DNA from: Methanosarcinales archaeon
GTDB lineage: Archaea; Halobacteriota; Syntropharchaeia; Alkanophagales; Methanospirareceae
Reading direction: 5' to 3'
Assembly: GCA_025464585.1 (NCBI GenBank)
Contig: JAODGL010000158.1
Coordinates: 1-5,564 of the forward strand
Length of the DNA: 5,564 bases
The notes under the pieces were generated by a model. The model was given only the letters and a program-made list of their open reading frames with translations. It did no database searches and was not told the DNA's origin. Positions 1 through 5,417 of the stretch are shown piece by piece. The position numbers and the translations under genes were made by a program. Within the stretch, counting starts at the first letter, position 1. Every line of letters begins with the position of its first letter.

Positions 1-249
1 ACCATCTGGCTTTGGAATATACACCCTTTTCACGGGTTTTGGCACATACCTGTTCTGCCGCAGTAGTCGTTGAATCTCATTGAGATTCTGCTCCAGATTA
101 CGCTCGAACTCGTCCATAGACACATCGTCTATTCCGCCTGCTCCTCTGTTCTGCTTCACTTTCTTCCACGCTTCGTTGAGATTCCTCCAGTTCCAGACCT
201 TGTCAATCAAGGAATGCCATTTCCTCTTTTTCTTCCGCTCTTTTCTCAC
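1..249 (-). CDS. ltrA: Group II intron-type reverse transcriptase/maturase, N-terminal part, continues past left edge
   Basis: Reading the minus strand from a GTG at 249 gives 83 residues that run off the window. After a basic start (RKERKKKRKWHSL) come IDKVWNWRNLNEAWKKVK, NRGAGGIDDVSMDEFERNL and YVPKPVKRVYIPKPDG. This is the characteristic RT-0 and start of RT-1 block of group II intron-encoded proteins, which reverse-transcribe the intron, help it splice and carry it into new DNA sites. The catalytic YxDD box, the maturase domain X and any endonuclease domain would lie outside the window, so integrity cannot be judged. The frame is open from base 291 (stop at 292-294) and has no ATG; GTG 249 is the best start, with TTG 252 as alternative, and only a weak G-run lies upstream. 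The usual several hundred bases of intron RNA domains 5' of such a frame are not evident, because another coding-like frame begins within about 80 bases. Family assignment is firm; activity is unknown. Confidence 0.88.
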   Translation of the reverse strand, partial: MRKERKKKRKWHSLIDKVWNWRNLNEAWKKVKQNRGAGGIDDVSMDEFERNLEQNLNEIQRLLRQNRYVPKPVKRVYIPKPDG

Positions 250-331
250 CAACCCCCAAAACTTCCCAAATGGGATAAAGGTATATTTCCTCTATATTTT
301 CACATTTTGTATACACATATAACAGTTCGAA

Positions 332-553
332 GTGGCATTACGAGACCCGAGGGTGAAAGAGAAGATAGAAGGTAAAGAATATGAAATTAAGGAGCATACA
401 AGAAAGGCTGGTGGTGATAAAGAGATAATAGTAGATGTATATATATGCATAAGAGAGCCTGAAAAGACCATTATTGCTACCGTGGATGTGGTAAAACAGG
501 AAGTGATAGGGATAAACGAGACAGCTTCGTGGATACCCATACCCGAAAGGTAA
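332..553 (+). CDS. Small hypothetical protein, 73 residues, possibly N-terminally truncated
   Basis: The frame starts at GTG 332 and ends at TAA 551-553. The product is charged and looks like a real soluble protein fold: a helical start (DPRVKEKIEGKEYEIKEH) followed by two strand-like stretches (EIIVDVYICIREP and TIIATVDVVKQEVIGINE). The strand pattern ending in D-x-x-x-x-EVIGI is reminiscent of small PepSY-like or other beta-rich repeat domains in archaeal proteins, but I cannot name a family. An in-frame stop at 320-322 bounds it upstream. There is no Shine-Dalgarno sequence; A/T-rich TATA-like sequence lies around 290-300. The protein begins in what looks like mid-helix, so it may be the C-terminal leftover of a larger gene cut where the intron-type sequence abuts it. 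It overlaps the open frame of the radical SAM remnant by 25 bases in another frame. No function is proposed. Confidence 0.45.
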   Translation: MALRDPRVKEKIEGKEYEIKEHTRKAGGDKEIIVDVYICIREPEKTIIATVDVVKQEVIGINETASWIPIPER

Positions 554-955
554 TCCTCTATGCCACAAAACTTCCTCGACCTGCACATCCAAATTTCGTT
601 GAGACGTGCAACATCGTGAGAAAGCTTAACGGGCATATAACAATGAGCACAAACGGAATATTAATACCGAAATATATCCATACCTTTAAGAAAAACGATG
701 GAATACAGGTGAGTGTGGATGGAGACGAGAAAGCACATGATTTCATACGTGGCAGAGGCAGCTATGAAAAAGCGGTAAAAGCTTTGAAATTGCTTAATGA
801 GTATAAGATACGTCATATCTTTCACCATCAATCAGGCGAACAAGCACTGCATTGACCATATCATAGACTTATGCGTTGAAACCGGGACACGCACACTCAA
901 TTTCAATATCTATCAGCCCATAAGGAAAAGCGATTTGAATGTTGTAGGAATTTGA
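529..955 (+). pseudogene. Radical SAM protein remnant, truncated at both ends and frameshifted
   Basis: Two frames together spell the middle of a radical SAM enzyme. The first (about 570-810) reads HPNFVETCNIVRKLNGHI, TMSTNGILIPKYI, then GIQVSVDGDEKAHDFIRG and GSYEKAVKALKLLNEYKI. This is the post-cluster barrel pattern of the family: helix, STNG strand, then the xVSxDG...HDxIRG strand-helix. The frame then continues into unrelated residues, while a different frame from 812 resumes with VISFTINQANKHCIDHII, DLCVETGTRTLNFNIYQP and IRKSDLNVV, ending at TGA 953-955. The break lies near 806-813 and fits one inserted or two deleted bases. The CxxxCxxC iron-sulfur motif and the GGE motif are absent upstream, and no C-terminal SPASM-type domain follows. 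With both ends and the cofactor site missing, it cannot be an active radical SAM enzyme. Which subfamily or substrate it served cannot be told. The listed start is the edge of the open frame (a GTG), not a proven start. Confidence 0.78.
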
Positions 956-1058
956 AATGGTGAAAGATTATGGTTATAATTATAACACTCGCACAAAAAT
1001 CTGAAAACGGTGAATGGACAACTTGTAACACTTCAGCTTATCAAACCAGCCAGATCAA

Positions 1059-1225
1059 TTAACTTCTCATGCTTCCAAAAATATTTTTGAAAACAAATCT
1101 GGCATACCGTCTTGCCTCTAAGTCATCCAAAAAACAAAATCAGTTTTAATCTCTATACTAAGAGCTATCGCTTCTGATTCCCCGATGCCAAGCTCCGTAT
1201 TCAAAACTCGCACTCTCTTTTCATA
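1059..1225 (-). pseudogene. PIN-domain (DUF3368-like) ribonuclease toxin remnant
   Basis: Reading the minus strand from 1225 gives VLNTELGIGESEAIALSIEI followed by KTDFVF. After a one-base frame change inside a six-base homopolymer (plus-strand A-run 1129-1134) the frame continues LDDLEARRYARFVFK to a stop at 1059-1061. The order G-E-x-E-A-I-A-L, about 12 residues, then (L)DD-x-x-A-R is the C-terminal half of PIN-like proteins of the DUF3368 type, which are commonly VapC-like toxic ribonucleases paired with small UPF0175/VapB-type antitoxins; the E of GESEA and the D of LDD would be metal-binding positions. The N-terminal half with the first catalytic aspartate is missing: an in-frame stop sits at 1226-1228 and nothing recognisable lies further upstream. 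No partner antitoxin is visible. A sequencing slip could explain the homopolymer frameshift but not the missing N-terminus. The assignment rests on a short motif, so it is moderate. Confidence 0.6.
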
Positions 1226-1553
1226 TCAAACACCATTTATTGTTCTATCTTGCTTTTATAGGGACATTATTACACCTCATTCTTTGTGAAGATAAACCCT
1301 CCTCTGAGAGAAAGGGCGTTGGCGGATTGAATATAACTCCATATATCTGCAATACTTCGTATATCATTCCGATTTGGTGGTATATATGAATTTCGCATAT
1401 CCTCCCATTTTAGCAGTATATCTGAAGTACTTCACCACTCTTCGCCATTTTCACAATTTCTCCCGGTATCTTTTCCATTTTCATATCGCCTCCCTTTTTC
1501 ATCTGAGTGCATTACCTGATTCTTACAAATATTGTTCTGGAGCCTTACAAATT

Positions 1554-1664
1554 TTACTCCCTCACGTGGAAGCGTCTTCGCAGTTCCCCCTCTGGAAAAA
1601 GTGGAGTAAAGGGGAGGAAGAAAGGCTCGCCTGCCACGGCTAATGAATCTTCTAATTTGGACAT
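1554..1664 (-). CDS. Possible 36-residue peptide, unknown
   Basis: A minus-strand ATG at 1664 is preceded by AAGGAGGT with a spacing of about eight bases, the best Shine-Dalgarno match in the window, and follows the stop of the 271-residue gene by only about 20 bases, as in an operon. The frame runs MSKLEDSLAVAGEPFFL, then FTPLFPEGELRRRFHVRE, and stops at 1554-1556. I recognise no family. The second half is encoded by C- and G-run-rich DNA that looks unlike the first, so this may be the intact N-terminus of a gene whose remainder was lost. It could be a decayed remnant with a surviving ribosome binding site, or a genuine small protein; the evidence is the start signal and spacing only. Confidence 0.28.
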   Translation of the reverse strand: MSKLEDSLAVAGEPFFLPFTPLFPEGELRRRFHVRE

Positions 1665-1684
1665 GCTTTCAAACCTCCTTTAGC

Positions 1685-2500
1685 TCATTTCATTCCAATT
1701 TTGTGTATATTCTTCATCTCATAAATGTTTTTCGTATTGATTTGATATTGAATATTCTTATACTTATCAAGAACTCTTTGCCACATTCTATAAGCTTCTT
1801 CATAGCCCTTTTCCATTATCATCTCCACAAATCTCAAGTGGTCCCCGACCAACCCCCTCACCTCTTCCTCTTTCACTACTTCGCCCTCCAGAATTTCGCG
1901 CTTTATTTTCTCAGCTAAAATGTCTAAAGGCTTACATGGCTTATCCACCACGATTTCCTTTACTCGAAAGTCAAAACCTGAAAGAGAAGTTAATAGCTCT
2001 TCTGATGCATCCAGACATATATTCTTCTTTTCCGCTCTATCTGCTATGTACTCTGCTTCCCCCTCCGCTGATTCTATCTCATTATAAATATCGTCTTTCA
2101 TCACTTCCTTCCATTCTTCTACTTCTATTTTGCCTGCCCCCGCTTTCGCAGTTAAAATCAATATTCTTACCGCTACATCTCTTGATAGGATGAGGGATGC
2201 TTCCTCTTTGTAGCAATAGATATCGGTATCTTCTAAGTCCAAGCTCGGAAGACTCTCAAATAATGGTTTAGCAGCCCTGAAAAACTGTGTATCTTCTGGC
2301 TCTTTCACCAGCCCCAGATCCTTCATGTGCTCTACGGCTAACTCAGGCTCAACTCCTTTTGCGATATCCCTTATAAAAGTCTCCTGATTTCGTGTAAAAT
2401 CCATGAAAAGAGAGTCGTAACTACCTCTCTTTAAAATCTCAGTCGCTTTCTCTTTCGAATAACTCGTGTTAATTGTTATTAGATTTGTTATTTCCTTCAC
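1685..2500 (-). CDS. Conserved-looking hypothetical protein, 271 residues
   Basis: An uninterrupted frame from GTG 2500 to its stop at 1685-1687. It has no ATG near the start, and an in-frame stop at 2510-2512 leaves GTG as the natural start. The product is soluble, acidic and mostly helical, with no signal peptide or membrane segment. Its N-terminus (KEITNLITINTSYSKEKA, then ILKRGSYDSLFMDFTRNQE) alternates strand and helix. Mid-protein it has LDLEDTDIYCYKEEASLIL and a Lys/Glu-rich helix pair; near residues 180-225 come SGFDFRVKEIVVDKPCKP and LDILAEKIKREILEGEV; and near 235-250 HLRFVEMIMEKGYEEAYRMW. The overall strand-helix order faintly recalls TraB/ChaN-like folds, which I do not claim. The last about 25 residues are rich in K, N, I and Y and encoded by very A/T-rich DNA, so the conserved part may end near the tryptophan of RMWQ. 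It diverges from the ImmA pseudogene and has its own TATA-like box. Function unknown. Confidence 0.75.
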   Translation of the reverse strand: MKEITNLITINTSYSKEKATEILKRGSYDSLFMDFTRNQETFIRDIAKGVEPELAVEHMKDLGLVKEPEDTQFFRAAKPLFESLPSLDLEDTDIYCYKEEASLILSRDVAVRILILTAKAGAGKIEVEEWKEVMKDDIYNEIESAEGEAEYIADRAEKKNICLDASEELLTSLSGFDFRVKEIVVDKPCKPLDILAEKIKREILEGEVVKEEEVRGLVGDHLRFVEMIMEKGYEEAYRMWQRVLDKYKNIQYQINTKNIYEMKNIHKIGMK

Positions 2501-2509
2501 ATCCTTATT

Positions 2510-2524
2510 TTATTTTTTATATTT
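2510..2524 (-). promoter_or_regulatory. TATA-like box for the 271-residue protein gene
   Basis: On the minus strand the sequence AAATATAAAAAATAA lies about 10-25 bases upstream of GTG 2500. It is the only strong TATA-like element there and fits archaeal promoters that give leaderless or nearly leaderless transcripts. An AAGG lies only two bases before the GTG, too close for normal Shine-Dalgarno use. Because the whole region is A/T rich, this is an inferred site. Confidence 0.4.
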
Positions 2525-2531
2525 TTTTCTA

Positions 2532-2585
2532 AGACACAGATTTACACGGATTTACGCTGATTTTCTTCTGTGTTAATCTGCGTCT
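2532..2585. repeat. Ten-base tandem units within an imperfect inverted repeat
   Basis: Three consecutive ten-base units, ACACAGATTT, ACACGGATTT and ACGCTGATTT (2534-2563), are followed by an inverted copy. The left arm AGACACAGATTTACACGGA (2532-2550) pairs with the reverse complement of TCTGTGTTAATCTGCGTCT (2567-2585) at 16 of 19 positions, leaving a 16-base loop. It sits midway between two divergent genes. Sequences of this AGATTTACACGGATTT type occur as scattered intergenic repeats in a range of environmental microbial genomes (from general recollection, not a search). It may be a mobile-type miniature repeat, a hairpin in the transcript, or a protein binding site. Confidence 0.75.
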
Positions 2586-2630
2586 GAATTTGTTTTTTTA
2601 TATTCTATATTCTATCTCATCTAATATACT

Positions 2631-2640
2631 TTTATACTTT
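2631..2640 (+). promoter_or_regulatory. TATA-like box of the ImmA-family gene
   Basis: TTTATACTTT is centred about 26 bases upstream of ATG 2661, the distance expected for an archaeal TATA box when transcription starts at or near the start codon. The bases just before the ATG (CAATAAATTA) hold no Shine-Dalgarno sequence, supporting a leaderless transcript. Inferred from sequence only. Confidence 0.45.
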
Positions 2641-2660
2641 TCCAATTTGACAATAAATTA

Positions 2661-3406
2661 ATGACTAACCGTAGCGCCAGATTTGAGGAAGAGTTAAAGC
2701 TATGGAAGTGGCTTGGAAATAAAGTGCTCGGTAAAGCCTTCAATGCCTTAAGGATTGCCGATTTTGAAGATTTAAAGAAAGTAGTGAAGAATGCTTTGTT
2801 TGACGATGTTGAGAACCTCGTAGAGAAAACAGGGCAAAAAACACCCCCTGTTAATCCAGAAATAGTTGCGAAGGAGCGAAAAGTGATTGAAATCGAGCGA
2901 GCTGCGTTAGATACCGATGCATTGATTGTTCCTTGCAGAGGTGGCTTTTTAATGAAAATCAACGAGAAGCTACCGGTCGTCAGGCAGCGATTCGCATGTG
3001 CACATGAGATAGCACATACATACTAAAAGATTTTAGAGCGATGATGCGTTCTTTTTTCGTTTCCGGGGAATTGCTTTCTCACCGAATTCATGATTTAGCA
3101 AGATGGAATGTGTTGATGCTCATTTTCGAGCTTAGCGATAGCAATGGAAATGGTGCGATATCGTTGTATAAGGTGTTGAAATCGGGGAATAAACTGAATA
3201 ACATTCACGTGGCGAGAAAGGGTTTGAAGGTGAAGGACCTGGCGCTTCAAGAGTTACTTTTGAGAGCTTTTAAGGATAAGGGGGAGGTGGTGGAGGGAAA
3301 AAGTTTAAACATATCCTTTGGTAATTTGAAAGGAGAAATTACATCGTTTGGTGCTTCGTATATGGGTTCTTATCCTCCAAAAGTTATTGCTATTTTATGT
3401 TTGTAA
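2661..3406 (+). pseudogene. ImmA/IrrE-family zinc metallopeptidase, broken by internal deletion and frame change
   Basis: Two frames make up one damaged gene. The first (ATG 2661 to TAA 3024-3026, 121 residues) has a helical N-terminus, then PPVNPEIVAKERKVIEIE, DTDALIVPCRGGFLMKIN and RQRFACAHEIAHTY, the standard ImmA/IrrE lead-in ending in the zinc-binding HEIAH (residues 115-119). The frame stops one codon after HTY. A different frame (about 3026-3406) contains SFFVSGELLSHRIHDL, RWNVLMLIFELSDSNGNG and a C-terminal domain ending PPKVIAILCL, matching the segment that normally follows the peptidase core. The stretch between, which should carry the third zinc ligand and the FAxxLLMP-type helix (roughly 50-70 residues), is missing. 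ImmA/IrrE enzymes cleave repressors to induce mobile elements or stress genes; this copy lacks an intact active site. Both halves are otherwise well preserved, so the damage looks fairly recent. No N-terminal helix-turn-helix domain is evident. A T-run at 3424-3428 may end its transcript. Confidence 0.82.
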
Positions 3407-3423
3407 AACAGGCTGATAGTCCC

Positions 3424-3428
3424 TTTTT
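3424..3428 (+). terminator. Short T-run after the ImmA pseudogene
   Basis: CCCTTTTTCGG lies 18 bases after the last stop of the ImmA-family pseudogene and upstream of the gyrB promoter. A run of five T on the coding strand is a plausible but weak archaeal-type terminator; no strong hairpin precedes it. Confidence 0.3.
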
Positions 3429-3456
3429 CGGATGAGCGTATCTTTTACAAGCACGT

Positions 3457-3470
3457 AATTTATTTAAATG
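3457..3470 (+). promoter_or_regulatory. TATA-like box of gyrB
   Basis: AATTTATTTAAATG is centred about 32 bases upstream of the gyrB ATG at 3496, so transcription would begin only a few bases before the start codon. The bases before the ATG (ATTATATAGAAG) contain no Shine-Dalgarno sequence, in keeping with an almost leaderless archaeal transcript. The gene therefore appears to have its own promoter and not to depend on the pseudogene upstream. Confidence 0.5.
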
Positions 3471-3495
3471 TATCGCATCATTTATTATATAGAAG

Positions 3496-5400
3496 ATGGA
3501 AGGAAGCTACAGCGCTAAGGATATTCAGGTGCTAAAAGACTTGACAGCGGTGCGAAAAAGACCCGCGATGTATATCGGCGACACCAGCACCAGGGGTCTA
3601 CATCATTTAGTAAGCGAAGTGATAGATAACAGTGTAGACGAAGCTTTAATAGGTTTTTGCACCTATATTGACGTGATAATTCACCCTGATAATTCAGTTA
3701 CGGTAAATGACAATGGAAGGGGGATACCTGTTGACCTGCATGAGGAATATAACCTTTCTGCCGTGGAAGTAGTGATGACGAAGCTGCATGCGGGTGGTAA
3801 ATTTGATAACAAGGTTTATAAAGTGGCAGGTGGGCTGCACGGCGTTGGAATTTCAGTTGTAAATGCACTCTCAGAGTGGTTAGAAGTGGAAGTGAGGAGG
3901 GATGGAAGGAGATACTTCCAGAGATACGAGCGTGGGAAGCCGGTATGCGGATTAAAAGATTTAGGCTACTCGGATGAAAATGATGGAAGTGGTACGAAGG
4001 TGACATTTAAACCGGACGGCGAGATTTTCGGCAGTTTAGATTTCGACCCCAATATTTTAGCCACTCGCCTGAGGGAGCTGGCTTTTTTGAATCGTGGGCT
4101 TTCGCTTAGCTTGAAAGACGAAAGGAGCGGGGAAGAGAAGATATTTAAGTATGAAGGTGGCATTGCGTCGTTCCTGGAGTATATAAACCGCGATAAGAGA
4201 GTGCTGCACCGACATGTACTTTTTGAAGACGAGAAGGATAGCGTTAAAGTAGAGATTGGACTGCAGTATAACGATAGCTATGCGGAGAACATCTTCTCGT
4301 TTGTGAATAATGTGAAGACGGTAGAGGGGGGTAAGCATCTGAGTGGATTCAAAGCAGCGTTGACGAGGGCGCTTAACGAATACGGCAGAGCAAATAACCT
4401 GCTTAAAAAAATCAGTCTGGATGGAGAGGATGTGCGCGAGGGACTCACGGCAGTAATAAGTGTGAAGCTGAGAGACCCACAATTCGAGGGGCAGACAAAG
4501 ACAAAACTCGGAAATAGTGAAGTGAAGGGAATTGTGGAATCAATTGTGCGTGAACACCTGATGGATTTTCTGGACGAGAATCCAAATGATGCAAATGCGA
4601 TAATACGGAAAGCAATGGATGCGGCGCGGGCGCGAGAAGCAGCACGGCATGCTCGTGAAATAGTAAGGAAGAAGGATTTTTTCGTCGATTCGCTGCCCGG
4701 CAAGCTTGCGGACTGCTCTGAGAAGGACCCCGCGAAAAGGGAGATTTATATCGTGGAGGGCGATTCCGCGGGTGGTTCTGCGAAACAGGCACGAGATAAA
4801 AACTTTCAGGCTATTCTGCCGATACGAGGTAAGATTTTGAACGTGGAGAAGGCGCGGCTGGACAAGATATTGAAGAGCAATGAAATCCGTGCGCTTGTTA
4901 CTGCTCTCGGTGCGGGAATAGGCGAGGATTTCGATTTACAAAAAGCACGCTATGATAAGATAATCATAATGAGCGATGCAGACGTTGACGGTGCGCATAT
5001 AAGAACGCTATTGCTTACTTTCTTCTACCGGTACATGCCTGAGTTAGTAAGCACGAACCACGTGTATATTGCGCTGCCGCCGTTATATATGGTGAAGAAG
5101 GGCAAAGAGACGAGGTATGCTTTTTCTGATGACGAATATGCAGAGGTTTTGGAGGAGTTAAACGTGAAGGAAGGCGATGCTGGTGTGAAGATACAGAGAT
5201 ATAAGGGTCTGGGAGAGATGAATCCGGAGCAATTATGGGAGACGACGATGAATCCTGCTACAAGGGGTATAAAGCAAGTGGCTCTGGATGATGCCGCAGA
5301 GGCGGACTGGTTATTTACGGTGCTGATGGGGGAAGAGGTAGAACCGAGAAGGAAGTTTATACAGGACCATGCGAAGGAAGTGATGAATTTGGATGTGTAA
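3496..5400 (+). CDS. gyrB: DNA gyrase subunit B (type IIA topoisomerase, ATPase subunit)
   Basis: A complete 634-residue GyrB, the ATP-driven subunit that with GyrA introduces negative supercoils. Order of domains: GHKL ATPase with EVIDNSVDEA (41-50, catalytic Glu41 and Asn45), DNGRGIP (72-78) and the ATP lid GGLHGVG (112-118); transducer domain with the QTKTKLG loop (333-339, the ATP-contacting Lys being in this loop); then the TOPRIM domain with EGDSAGGSA (421-429), PIRGKILNVEKA (442-453) and DADVDGAHI (494-502), whose acidic residues bind the metal ion; and the C-terminal QRYKGLGEMNP (567-577). Every expected catalytic residue is present. The length matches the short GyrB form (about 630-650) without the insert found in E. 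coli. ATG 3496 is chosen because the conserved N-terminal segment (VLKDLTAVRKRPAMYIGD) begins within the first 30 residues. It ends in tandem stops TAATAA. No gyrA follows: the next sequence is a convergent gene fragment. GyrB versus ParE is not fully separable by eye, but motif wording favours GyrB. Confidence 0.97.
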   Translation: MEGSYSAKDIQVLKDLTAVRKRPAMYIGDTSTRGLHHLVSEVIDNSVDEALIGFCTYIDVIIHPDNSVTVNDNGRGIPVDLHEEYNLSAVEVVMTKLHAGGKFDNKVYKVAGGLHGVGISVVNALSEWLEVEVRRDGRRYFQRYERGKPVCGLKDLGYSDENDGSGTKVTFKPDGEIFGSLDFDPNILATRLRELAFLNRGLSLSLKDERSGEEKIFKYEGGIASFLEYINRDKRVLHRHVLFEDEKDSVKVEIGLQYNDSYAENIFSFVNNVKTVEGGKHLSGFKAALTRALNEYGRANNLLKKISLDGEDVREGLTAVISVKLRDPQFEGQTKTKLGNSEVKGIVESIVREHLMDFLDENPNDANAIIRKAMDAARAREAARHAREIVRKKDFFVDSLPGKLADCSEKDPAKREIYIVEGDSAGGSAKQARDKNFQAILPIRGKILNVEKARLDKILKSNEIRALVTALGAGIGEDFDLQKARYDKIIIMSDADVDGAHIRTLLLTFFYRYMPELVSTNHVYIALPPLYMVKKGKETRYAFSDDEYAEVLEELNVKEGDAGVKIQRYKGLGEMNPEQLWETTMNPATRGIKQVALDDAAEADWLFTVLMGEEVEPRRKFIQDHAKEVMNLDV

Positions 5401-5408
5401 TAAGGCAC

Positions 5409-5414
5409 TTTTTT
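5409..5414 (+). terminator. T-run after gyrB
   Basis: Six T residues (CTTTTTTCG) lie nine bases after the tandem stops of gyrB, a position and composition typical of archaeal intrinsic-type termination. There is no convincing hairpin. The convergent ATPase fragment ends only four bases further on. Confidence 0.45.
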
Positions 5415-5417
5415 CGT

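Larger units (their letters stand above)
956..1680. other. Decayed, largely non-coding stretch
   Basis: About 700 bases without an intact gene. It holds the PIN-domain remnant (minus, 1059-1225), a 36-codon minus-strand frame with a strong ribosome binding site (1554-1664), a second tiny minus frame with a GGAGG upstream (1410-1484), and a 17-base near-identical direct repeat (1342-1358 and 1417-1433). Plus-strand open frames across it give low-complexity translations rich in F, H, L and S with no family signature, and are taken as spurious. I recognise no tRNA, rRNA or CRISPR pattern. The picture is that of an old gene graveyard between two better preserved segments. Confidence 0.6.

Noticed and set aside
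886..894. Minus-strand GTGCGTGTC, resembling a group II intron 5' end (GUGYG)
   Set aside because: It lies inside the radical SAM coding remnant (ETGTRTLNF), so its sequence is explained by the protein, and no intron domains are visible between it and the reverse transcriptase.
1127..1141. The PIN remnant frameshift as a pure sequencing error in an otherwise intact gene
   Set aside because: The homopolymer slip could be an error, but the N-terminal half of the domain is absent and an in-frame stop precedes the remnant, so the gene is broken either way.
1410..1484. A 24-codon minus-strand frame with GGAGG upstream (MKMEKIPGEIVKMAKSGEVL...)
   Set aside because: Too short and without a recognised family; the start signal alone is not enough for a gene call, and it may be the remnant of a lost one.
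1584..1609. C-run/G-run inverted repeat (TTCCCCCT ... AGGGGAGGAA)
   Set aside because: Imperfect, with a spacer of about eight bases and no T-run beyond; there is no clear role as a terminator for either strand.
1374..1918. Plus-strand open frames of 89 and 91 codons
   Set aside because: The translations are low-complexity F/H/L/S-rich, without family motifs, and the second lies opposite the 271-residue gene; both are composition shadows.
3431..3479. Weak inverted match GATGAGCGTA / TATCGCATC flanking the gyrB TATA-like box
   Set aside because: The arms pair only with a bulge and are short; not better than chance in this sequence.
3698..4792. Several long minus-strand open frames opposite gyrB
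   Set aside because: They are antisense shadows of a strongly conserved coding sequence and show no family motifs.
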